Shown: positions 53,888 to 62,407 of the stretch, in pieces
Layout of the letters: every line of letters begins with the position of its first letter
Numbering within the stretch: position 1 is the stretch's first letter
NCBI RefSeq assembly: GCF_004331695.1
Contig: NZ_SJSL01000005.1
Coordinates: forward strand, 186,001 to 250,000
DNA length: 64,000 nt
Direction: 5' to 3'
Source of the DNA: Pedobacter psychroterrae
Lineage (GTDB): Bacteria; Bacteroidota; Bacteroidia; Sphingobacteriales; Sphingobacteriaceae
Notes under the pieces: model-generated
The model's input: only the letters and a program-made list of their open reading frames with translations
The model's database searches: none
Told to the model about the DNA's origin: nothing
Position numbers and translations under genes: made by a program

Positions 53888-55351
53888 ATGGAATTAGATA
53901 TAGTTTTCAATATTGACTATCCAAGCAAATTGAAAGTAGAGCCGCTTTACTTGAATATTCCCAAGTATATTGAATATATTGAGGTGAAAAATATGGACCA
54001 GTTTAGGCGAATCGTCAATTGCCTAAATGACGAAGTCGTAAGTTATATTTGGCTACATCCCTCCTTTAGCGGTGACCAGGTAGATGCTGGATTTGAAAGT
54101 AGGGTAACTACTGAAGTCCTTCCTGAACTAAAAGAATTAAATATTGAGGTCACACAAATTACTCGCTCAACTGGTAAAACATCGGAAAAAGATTTTTTCG
54201 ATGTTGGCAAAATGCTTGACGTAAAAAAAACAAAAAAAGGGTATACGACAGAAGAACTCAAGGAAGTTTTAAATTCGAAGCCTAAAACTGCAACTTTAGA
54301 AAATAAGCCAAGGCTCCGTATAGAACAATCGCTTAAGGAGGAAATTAAATTAATAAATAGCCGAATTAGGGAACTACGGAACTTCCTTCATGTATCATAT
54401 TCAGAAGATGCGGGCTATTGGTTTCAAAAAATATTCAAAATCGAAGATATATATACTGAGCGTTGTTTCAATAATTCTTACTGGCAATTTAACATTGGCA
54501 ACTATAAACTTTATTTAAACCTGAATAATCTTGAAGAATGTATGATAGATCCTGACCATATGAATGTCGCAGAGATTATTAAATTTGATGTCGATAATAG
54601 ACGGTGGTTAATTGACATGTCTTTCTTTGACGAAGTATCAAAAAGATTTGAACAACAAGACCCTGATAATTCCAGTGAAAAATTGGCTGTAGCAACAACG
54701 CTATACGTTATCCATGAAGCGATACATAAAATTCACAACTTAGATTGCAATACAGTAGCGGGTATTGGCAATTTCCCTAAGATTATTGAAGAAGCTGATT
54801 ATCAAGCTGACTCCATAGCAATTTTGACAGAATTCTCATTTTACATTCATCAGATGGGAGGAATCGAAAAAATGAGTGCGAACCAACTAATCGACAAACT
54901 TTGCAGCACAATCGAAATAGCGATTCAAACTACGTTTTCGTTCAACCCGATTCAAGACGCCTTGAAACTAATTCAAGTGAGAAGAGTTAACAGATATCTA
55001 ATTTGGTTTTACCATTATTTCAAGATTAAAAATTTGAAAGCAGAAAATTTAGATGCCACTTCGACCATAAAAGAAATACTGACGTATTTTTCACATAAAC
55101 CGTTAATTGAAGTATCTGGCCCTGCGATAAAATCTAACAAGGATATGGATAGAACCTTTTATGATTTAAATAGGATTAAGCATCAAGAGGAAATTGCAAT
55201 TCTTAAAATGAACAATGAAATTATTAGAATGGGCAAGATTCAAAGTGTTGATTTTAGTCAATTCTATACAGGTATAAAAGAGTCAAATTTCGAGAAAATG
55301 CGTGACTTTTTAAACGTGATTTTTACTAACAACCGTGCGGCTTTGAAATGA
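53888..55351 (+). CDS. HExxH metalloprotease-like partner of the STAS/GHKL protein
   Basis: 487 residues, starting one base after the giant gene's stop, so translation is surely coupled. The N-terminal 100 residues look like an alpha/beta receiver-type fold (VVSYIWLHPSFSGDQ, LKELNIEVTQITRST). A charged linker follows, then a domain with VIHEAIHKIHN (H276, E277, H280) and IIEEADYQADSIAIL (301 on), where E and D/A match the third-ligand pattern ExxAD of M48/M78-like gluzincins. Cytoplasmic, no membrane segment. Possibly a protease effector switched on by the giant sensor; inference from architecture. Confidence 0.7.
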   Translation: MELDIVFNIDYPSKLKVEPLYLNIPKYIEYIEVKNMDQFRRIVNCLNDEVVSYIWLHPSFSGDQVDAGFESRVTTEVLPELKELNIEVTQITRSTGKTSEKDFFDVGKMLDVKKTKKGYTTEELKEVLNSKPKTATLENKPRLRIEQSLKEEIKLINSRIRELRNFLHVSYSEDAGYWFQKIFKIEDIYTERCFNNSYWQFNIGNYKLYLNLNNLEECMIDPDHMNVAEIIKFDVDNRRWLIDMSFFDEVSKRFEQQDPDNSSEKLAVATTLYVIHEAIHKIHNLDCNTVAGIGNFPKIIEEADYQADSIAILTEFSFYIHQMGGIEKMSANQLIDKLCSTIEIAIQTTFSFNPIQDALKLIQVRRVNRYLIWFYHYFKIKNLKAENLDATSTIKEILTYFSHKPLIEVSGPAIKSNKDMDRTFYDLNRIKHQEEIAILKMNNEIIRMGKIQSVDFSQFYTGIKESNFEKMRDFLNVIFTNNRAALK

Positions 55352-55563
55352 CGAATATCCAACGCGAACGAGCATTGACAATAATAACAACTTCCAATAA
55401 CTATACACGTAAAGGCAGTGTGAAGAACCGGGTTAGCATTAATAGAAAATCAGGGATAGGTTTTATGCTTAATCACAATTCGATTTAGGTTATTAACTTA
55501 AAGCAATGAAAATCAAATTGCTTCCGCAAAAAAAAACAAATTTTCCGAAGGCAGAACAAAAAA

Positions 55564-57378
55564 CTATTTTCTCGCACTATCCATCATTTTCATCATCATC
55601 TTCTTGTCGACTAAATAATCATCAGAAAGATCAGAGCTGTCAGCATTTGCAAGCATTTTCATCTTAGGCCATATAGCAGCATGCTCGAAAGCGAAAGAAG
55701 AAAATGATCGCATGATTTCTTGAGGAAGTTCATCGAAGAATTTCGGAAATTGACTGACAAAAATATGAATGTCCAAAATGACCTTGTAAGATTCATCAAA
55801 AAAATTTTGCTTGATTGCCTTTTGGATTACCCCCATTCTGTTTTTAGTTTCTGCATTTGAAAGGTTAATGAAGTTGATCGGCTCCTCCTTCCCCAAAAAT
55901 GCACCAATTTCCAACATAGATTCGAATTGTTTTAAGTTCTTAGTAAAGAATTTTGAAAGCTCGACGAGAAGATACGGAAGGTCAAATGTATTTATGATAT
56001 CAACATAAACAAAGACATCCAGTTTCTCCTTTACTTCTTTGAACTGTCCATGATGGCGCTCTTGTTTCACCAATCTAATCATTTTCACAAGATCGCCGAT
56101 ATGATTAATGCCCATCACTGAATCATTAGCGATATTATTAAGCATGATCAGGCTATTTTCCAAACCAGCAGCGGTATGGAGTAGATGCTTCAAATCAAGC
56201 AAAAGATGGAAACTTTTAATAATGATATCTGTATCCATTCCAGTGTGAGTAAAAATATTACGACTATCGGGAAGATAAAATTCATAATAGTCCATATCGA
56301 ATTCACCGTTAGGTGCGACCGCCCTAAGTGCTTTCACCTTTTTTGGAAGCGCTTTCAGGGTACCTTTATTTTGCCCTGCAATATCCAAAAGCTCAGCCAC
56401 GATTCCCTCTACCTGTGGAATGGCCAGAGCATAAAAACCATACCATAGCTTCTCTCTAACCATACGTAGTAACTGTTCAAAAATTTCTTTGCGCTTATTC
56501 AATAAAGGAATTTGTAGTAATTCGGTTGAAATCTCAGACATTACTTTTTCAGGATCGATACCATTAAGTATTTCCTGATCGAGAACAGCCGGAGGGGTCG
56601 TACGAATATCATTCATGAAACTAAAAACAAACATCTTGTTCTTATACCGACTGATCTTTTCATAATCAATTGCTTCGATGTCAACTTCAAAATCAAGTTT
56701 ACCATTCCTAATTACATTATCCAAGTAGGGAGACTCCATATGCTTTTCTAGCTGCGGATAGCTTATACCACGGGTTCGTTGGTCCACATAGAACCTTCCC
56801 GAATGTGTAATTGCGATATCTTTTGCGCCGTTCTTGATATATTCGCTAATGTTGGCCGCTTTTGTCTTGGCACGCTTATAAAAAATATCGATAGTGTATT
56901 CACTATGGGCCCTTCCCTGATTTATTTTTCCACTATTCATATCCTGAACAAAAGGAAGTTGTTCATATTTATCAATGAGCGTATTTACAATCTGCAAGTC
57001 TTCTTGAGCCTGAAGAATAAGCCTTGAAAACACAACAACAGGAAGTTCGACAATCCCCAAAACATGTTCATGAAATATGTCAATTACATTATCATCGCCA
57101 ACTCTTGCTACTGAGATCTTATGAGCAATTACCTTACGGCAATTATTTGCTATAACAACTTTGTCCTCAGAATACTCAAACCCAATCGCGCCCAAAGCTT
57201 TTCCAGCAATGTGTAATTGATCAACCTCCAGTAAAAAATCTGTTCCGATCTTATCTTTGATTACCTTCCCTATTTCAGAAAGGGATAAATCATGGGCAAT
57301 CAGTTTTTTGTAAGGTTTAACAAGCAAAGATTGAAACCATAAAAGTAAAAAGCTAAATAATGATTTTATGAAGGTCAT
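55564..57378 (-). CDS. HEPN-like protein with N-terminal hydrophobic helix
   Basis: 604 residues. A hydrophobic start (SLFSFLLLWFQSLLV, 6-20) may anchor it to the membrane. The middle region (LWYGFYALAIPQVEGIVAEL, then DSRNIFTH with R373 and H378) matches the Rx4H motif, specifically RNxxxH, and the IPQxEG helix of ApeA-like HEPN ribonuclease domains. The C-terminal 200 residues are helical with a Met/Lys-rich end. HEPN proteins cleave RNA in abortive defence. It stands alone, convergent with the GHKL pair and upstream of the McrBC genes. Confidence 0.6.
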   Translation of the reverse strand: MTFIKSLFSFLLLWFQSLLVKPYKKLIAHDLSLSEIGKVIKDKIGTDFLLEVDQLHIAGKALGAIGFEYSEDKVVIANNCRKVIAHKISVARVGDDNVIDIFHEHVLGIVELPVVVFSRLILQAQEDLQIVNTLIDKYEQLPFVQDMNSGKINQGRAHSEYTIDIFYKRAKTKAANISEYIKNGAKDIAITHSGRFYVDQRTRGISYPQLEKHMESPYLDNVIRNGKLDFEVDIEAIDYEKISRYKNKMFVFSFMNDIRTTPPAVLDQEILNGIDPEKVMSEISTELLQIPLLNKRKEIFEQLLRMVREKLWYGFYALAIPQVEGIVAELLDIAGQNKGTLKALPKKVKALRAVAPNGEFDMDYYEFYLPDSRNIFTHTGMDTDIIIKSFHLLLDLKHLLHTAAGLENSLIMLNNIANDSVMGINHIGDLVKMIRLVKQERHHGQFKEVKEKLDVFVYVDIINTFDLPYLLVELSKFFTKNLKQFESMLEIGAFLGKEEPINFINLSNAETKNRMGVIQKAIKQNFFDESYKVILDIHIFVSQFPKFFDELPQEIMRSFSSFAFEHAAIWPKMKMLANADSSDLSDDYLVDKKMMMKMMDSARK

Positions 57379-57621
57379 TCGAGAATTAAATACAAATTTT
57401 GGCTAGAAAGTAAATCTGGATTTAGTGAGATATAAAAGCAAATCTCACTGATGAAGATTTATATTACTATCTCAAGCTAAAAATATTGGTTAAGATAAAT
57501 AAAAATTTATATTGAACACCCCCTCTTACAAATGATTTATCGATATAATTTACCGCTAAGGGCATGTTGAGAACAACGTGAATACATTTTCGCTATGCAG
57601 CAAACGCTATAATCTAGACAT

Positions 57622-59016
57622 CTATTTAATATAAGGCATCGGTATTCCAATTTTAAAAACCTTGTGGTAAGCATTAATTTTCGTTGAATCATTTAAAACA
57701 CATTCAAACTTATAATCATCAGTCAAGACTTCGTCGGTTGGGTAAATGATTAAACAATCTATTATATCTTTTGGTGTTTTAGTTTTTTCTAAAGTTTCAT
57801 ATACCTTATTCAACCTAGCATAACCAGCAACTTGCCTAATATCTCCATGAATTTGACTTGAGCGGTAATGCATTTTATATTTAGCATCCACCACCATCTC
57901 GCTTCCTTCCTTAGTGATTAAAAAATCTAAGGCATTACCATAAGTAGAAAACTGGAATTTAATCTCACTTTCGCTAAATGCACTTAACAGATGATGATAA
58001 ACATATAATTCAAATAATTTGGGCATATCTATCCAAAAAGGTGGAGTTTTAATCTTTTGGCTTTTCGCGGTATTGCTGATGTTATAGGCAAAGCGTTTTA
58101 AAATGTATTGCCCTATCTTAATGGCATCTTTATATTCTTTAAAAAAAGGATTGTTTTTGCTATTTTTTAAAGTAGCTATATCCATTTTATCATTCACCAA
58201 TTCAAAAGCAGGTTTGCAATAGTTAATTAGTTGCTCTAAATCTTTCTGATTACCTGCAAATAAACCAGCATTTTGATGCACATAATTGCTACAGTAATAA
58301 AGCACATTTTTTAAGAAACGATTTTCTTGATGGTTTACGCCGAATTCTTGATACTCACAATAGGTCTTAGTTAGCCTATTTTTTAATATGTTTTGTTTTA
58401 TGTTAGCGCCGACTAATATTTTTCCTTTTATCCTATTGTCTAAATTTTCTTTGACTTTGTAATAGGATTTCTTTAAACCTTTTCTAACGATGTGTTTCAG
58501 TAAGTTCAAAAACTGAACGACCAAAAACGGGGTTAAAGCATCGTCTTCCTGTTTTATAACTATTTGTTCAGCGTCCCAATCTATTAAAACTAAATTATTC
58601 GTGTTACTAACTATAACAGGATGCTGAAAAGCATCCATTAAGAGTTTAAGATAATTTAATTGTTTTGAATTGTCCTTTTCAACGGAAGAATCTAATTCTG
58701 ATTCATTTTCAGAACATAAGGGTTGTTCTTCCCATTTTTTCAACTCCGCATCAAATCTTTCAAGCACCTCTTTATTTAATTTTGGCTTTACTAAAACAAA
58801 ATGCTTTCCTTGAATAATCCAGTCTACACCAATGTAATAGTCCGCTTTAAGGAAATACGAATTTTGTTTTTCAGAAATAAAATACGTGGGCTTAGTTTCT
58901 TTTATTGTTGGAAATTTCTTCGCAGGCACCAGAATTAATTGGTCAAGATTAATATGCCCGCTACCTATTTTTTCTAGCAAATCGACCTCTTTGTGTTCTG
59001 ATATTTCTATCTCCAT
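57622..59016 (-). CDS. mcrC: McrC, nuclease subunit of McrBC-type restriction
   Basis: 464 residues, in the normal range for McrC. The N-terminal beta-rich part and central helical region (EYQEFGVNHQENRFLKNVLY, a McrC signature) precede the PD-(D/E)XK core ALDFLITKEGSEMVVDAKYK. It cleaves DNA when activated by the McrB GTPase. It starts 4 bases after the mcrB stop, forming an operon. Confidence 0.9.
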   Translation of the reverse strand: MEIEISEHKEVDLLEKIGSGHINLDQLILVPAKKFPTIKETKPTYFISEKQNSYFLKADYYIGVDWIIQGKHFVLVKPKLNKEVLERFDAELKKWEEQPLCSENESELDSSVEKDNSKQLNYLKLLMDAFQHPVIVSNTNNLVLIDWDAEQIVIKQEDDALTPFLVVQFLNLLKHIVRKGLKKSYYKVKENLDNRIKGKILVGANIKQNILKNRLTKTYCEYQEFGVNHQENRFLKNVLYYCSNYVHQNAGLFAGNQKDLEQLINYCKPAFELVNDKMDIATLKNSKNNPFFKEYKDAIKIGQYILKRFAYNISNTAKSQKIKTPPFWIDMPKLFELYVYHHLLSAFSESEIKFQFSTYGNALDFLITKEGSEMVVDAKYKMHYRSSQIHGDIRQVAGYARLNKVYETLEKTKTPKDIIDCLIIYPTDEVLTDDYKFECVLNDSTKINAYHKVFKIGIPMPYIK

Positions 59017-59020
59017 TGAA

Positions 59021-61045
59021 TTAATCTGAAAACTTATAATCTTCTATTTCTTTGATTTTTTTTAATGTTTCTGAATCATTATTAAGTAAACCATCATGAA
59101 GATATTCTTTGAGAATAGGTACAATTTCGTAATCTAACCTCATTTTAAAATCGTAAGGTTTATCTAAAATATTGTTGCCAAATTCATCTTTTTCATATTG
59201 CTGTATAAAGTAGCTATGGCCTAATTGAACGTCTTTCGCCTTGAATTCTCCTGCAAGATGTTTTTCATTAAACAGTTCGGCTACTTTATTGAATAAATCA
59301 GTTTGGAAATCATCACCTAACTGAGCTGTTAAGTCCTCTGGTAAAACGTCAACGAAAGCAAACCGTCTCCGTATCGCATAATCTATGTGCCCAACACTTC
59401 TATCAGCCGTGTTCATTGTACCGATAATATAAAGATTAGAGGGAAGAATAAGTTCACTTTTGTTATCGACTTCATACATACTCTCTACATTTTCGTTACG
59501 ATATTCTAAAGCATAAATAAGCTCGCCCAATACGGAAGATAGGTTCGCTCGGTTAATTTCGTCAATAACTAATATGTACTTGAGAGTTGGATTCTCAAAT
59601 GATTCCTTTGCAAGTTTTCCCAACAGTTTATTTACATTTTTATACTCAATTTTATCATCTTTAGAATCAGCAACTATTCCTCTTACAAAATCTTCGTAAG
59701 TGTACGACGGATGGAACTGAATAATTTTAAATTGAGAATTATCTTCTAAATCTTTAACAGAGCCTAAATTTAATAGCTCAACTGCTATTTCTTTTGCTTG
59801 TTTTGTTTTACCTGTTCCCGGAGGGCCTTGTAAAATGATTTGCTTTTTATATTCTAGTAGTTCCATCATTTTCATCATCTGCTGTTGAGAGTCTGCATTA
59901 TCGTCGATTATTTGCTTTTTAAATGAAGAGAAAGCATTTAAAATAGCATTGTAATCATAATCATTAGCTATTTGTGTTTGATTCAGTTTTGGGTTTCTAT
60001 GAGAAAGTAATCCATATTCTGCATCACTGCCTAATTTCAAAAATAGTTGCTTTGCGTATTTTTGACTTTTGTGGCTGTTATTATAAATAGCAAACCAAAC
60101 ATCAATTCTACCTTGATTTTGTGCGCCATCCAAATCCACAAAGTTAATACTGGTAATTGATTCTAAATCGAGGTCTTTTTGATATCTCTTTATTTCATTT
60201 GTAAAAAATTCCTTGACCAACTTCTTTTGTGAAGCATATATAAATGGATAAAGTATCCTCGAAATGGATGCCCATGCATGAAATACATTTTTTTCAAATT
60301 GTCTCGCGATTTTTTCTTTTTGGTGAATTATTAAATCTTTTGTTAAAGGAGATTCCTGTTCAGAATTTAAAAACTCAACGAGGATTTGCCGTAAAAAAAC
60401 TACCGGTTGCCCTTCTACATCACCCCGGATTGAATATTCATATAATAGTTTTCTCTTTTCAGTTAGGGACAAATTATTGACAGCATTAAGCATTTCGCTT
60501 TCATCATTAAAACATACTTCAAATAGTTTTTGAAAATTCACAAACTTTTCAATGGAGTATGTAGATTCTGATAAAACAACTTTTTGCGTATCCATTAATT
60601 CTTTAATTGTAATTTTAAAAACAGGATTTAAGATAGCATCCTCCAATCTCTCAAAATCAGATGGCTTTACCTTAGTACATGTGGAGTTATCGCCAGGTGA
60701 CCACCACTTTCCATTATCTTTTTTATGGTCTTTAGGTTTTAAAGCGTTATATAATGGCAAATACTCTCTTTCAATCCATTTCTTATCTAGTTTACCATCT
60801 GGCCTCAACCTATATATAGGTCTTTCATCAATAAAAATTCCTATCACATCAACTGTAGAATTTGAATGACATATAAAAACTAGATCACCAGGTTTAGAAT
60901 TTATAAAAAGCTGAAATTGTGTTGTATTGCTTTTACCTTTCGAATTTGTATCTTCATGAACACATACCAAACTTTCTTCTAATAGTTTATCATATTCATT
61001 CCGATTAAAAAATGCTGTGCCATGAGAAACTTTAATTATTTTCAT
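59021..61045 (-). CDS. mcrB: McrB, GTP-driven AAA+ subunit with EVE-like reader domain
   Basis: 674 residues. The N-terminal 150 residues (PGDLVFICHSNSTVDVIGIF, then WWSPGDNSTCTKV) resemble an EVE/YTH-type domain that reads modified bases. The AAA+ core has Walker A GPPGTGKT, Walker B LVIDEINRAN and the McrB-specific MNTADRS motif followed by IDYAIRRRFAF. Together with McrC it restricts DNA with modified cytosine or other bases. Specificity depends on the N-terminal domain and cannot be read off. Confidence 0.9.
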   Translation of the reverse strand: MKIIKVSHGTAFFNRNEYDKLLEESLVCVHEDTNSKGKSNTTQFQLFINSKPGDLVFICHSNSTVDVIGIFIDERPIYRLRPDGKLDKKWIEREYLPLYNALKPKDHKKDNGKWWSPGDNSTCTKVKPSDFERLEDAILNPVFKITIKELMDTQKVVLSESTYSIEKFVNFQKLFEVCFNDESEMLNAVNNLSLTEKRKLLYEYSIRGDVEGQPVVFLRQILVEFLNSEQESPLTKDLIIHQKEKIARQFEKNVFHAWASISRILYPFIYASQKKLVKEFFTNEIKRYQKDLDLESITSINFVDLDGAQNQGRIDVWFAIYNNSHKSQKYAKQLFLKLGSDAEYGLLSHRNPKLNQTQIANDYDYNAILNAFSSFKKQIIDDNADSQQQMMKMMELLEYKKQIILQGPPGTGKTKQAKEIAVELLNLGSVKDLEDNSQFKIIQFHPSYTYEDFVRGIVADSKDDKIEYKNVNKLLGKLAKESFENPTLKYILVIDEINRANLSSVLGELIYALEYRNENVESMYEVDNKSELILPSNLYIIGTMNTADRSVGHIDYAIRRRFAFVDVLPEDLTAQLGDDFQTDLFNKVAELFNEKHLAGEFKAKDVQLGHSYFIQQYEKDEFGNNILDKPYDFKMRLDYEIVPILKEYLHDGLLNNDSETLKKIKEIEDYKFSD

Positions 61046-61078
61046 TCTATAATTTTATTAGGAACTATTATAGTTTTG

Positions 61079-62407
61079 CTACCTAACATATTTAACCTCC
61101 TGCTCCGCAGCCATTCCTAACTTCTCTTCCACCATTTCATAAGTATCTTTTACCGTAACCTGCCCATTCATTAACATGGGCAATAACCAATCTCTTAAGG
61201 AAGCTAGCTCATAGTTTTGTTTTTCATTAATCGATACTTTTTCAATTATTGGATTGTAAAACTCTTCAAAGTTTGTCTGAAAATTTGCTTGAGGTATTAA
61301 CAAATTTATATCTGATAATTGGCTACGATTTAACTCAACTTGTCCCGTTGAGCCATTTGCAAAACCTTCTATTTCTCTCTGTTTCGTTAAAAGAGAGTAA
61401 CCAAAAAACACTATATTTATATTTTCAGGTATAGCTCGTACAATTGTAACGTGAGAGTCAACTGTTACTTCATTTTCAATTAACCAACGAACTAAGGCAA
61501 CCCTTCCTAAAGTGCCAACACCTGTAGAGTTTACTAAAACATCATATTTTTTAATTAATCTATTCACAGCATTTTTTGCGACATTATCGTGCCTCCTTTG
61601 AAATTGGTATTTTAAACCATATTCTCGTATACACTTTTGATTAAGCACTGGTATTCCTTTATTTTCGTATGTATACTTGGGAGAAATCCCCCTTGATAAG
61701 AAAGACGTTAATGCATTTAATTTTTTCACATCCCACCCTTTCGGTATTTCCCTCTTTAAAACCTCATTATAAACCATTTCGCCACCAGAAGATTTATAAG
61801 GCTTGCCATCTGCACCGGGGAAATCAAACTGAACAAACCAATAATCATAAAGCATCTTGGCCGTCGCCTCTAACTTTGCATTTATTTTATTGTTCAGCTC
61901 TATTTTATTTGAAATGACTTCATAAATATCACCTATTTTATTCCTAGTATGTTCATCTAGAATCGGCAACTTTAGTTTAACTAACTCTTGTTTTCGTAAG
62001 TGTGCTATAACAAGTCCTACATGGTTATTCTCTATTGTGGTTTGAATTTCTTTACTGCGCAGGACAGCAAGCATATAGTATGGATTTAAATGCTTTTTAA
62101 ACCTTAAACCAACCATGTCTTGTGCTGCTACAAAGCTAACAGGATCTGGTACTAAGCAACATCTACCTGGTGTTCCTTTATTTACAAAAATTATATCATT
62201 AGATTCAAGATGTGCTCTGAACCAAGTATCATACACATTTTTATCGATAAATCTGATATTTTCAAATGTTGGGTAAATACTAGAATGCTTTATACAATTG
62301 GTTGCAATTAGTGGAATACCAAATTCAGAAGTAGGTACTGTTTTACCTCTATTGTCAATTATTACATCGACCAATTTTTCAATCTCTAAATATTCCCTAT
62401 TTGTCAT
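61079..62407 (-). CDS. hsdS: HsdS, type I restriction specificity subunit
   Basis: 442 residues with two target recognition domains, each ending in a helical spacer: N-terminal half to about 180 (DEHTRNKIGDIYEVISNKIE, LNNKINAKLEATAKMLYDYW) and C-terminal half to about 430 (SLRDWLLPMLMNGQVTV). The internal duplication is typical. It starts inside the end of hsdM (11-base overlap), so the two are translated together. Confidence 0.92.
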   Translation of the reverse strand: MTNREYLEIEKLVDVIIDNRGKTVPTSEFGIPLIATNCIKHSSIYPTFENIRFIDKNVYDTWFRAHLESNDIIFVNKGTPGRCCLVPDPVSFVAAQDMVGLRFKKHLNPYYMLAVLRSKEIQTTIENNHVGLVIAHLRKQELVKLKLPILDEHTRNKIGDIYEVISNKIELNNKINAKLEATAKMLYDYWFVQFDFPGADGKPYKSSGGEMVYNEVLKREIPKGWDVKKLNALTSFLSRGISPKYTYENKGIPVLNQKCIREYGLKYQFQRRHDNVAKNAVNRLIKKYDVLVNSTGVGTLGRVALVRWLIENEVTVDSHVTIVRAIPENINIVFFGYSLLTKQREIEGFANGSTGQVELNRSQLSDINLLIPQANFQTNFEEFYNPIIEKVSINEKQNYELASLRDWLLPMLMNGQVTVKDTYEMVEEKLGMAAEQEVKYVR

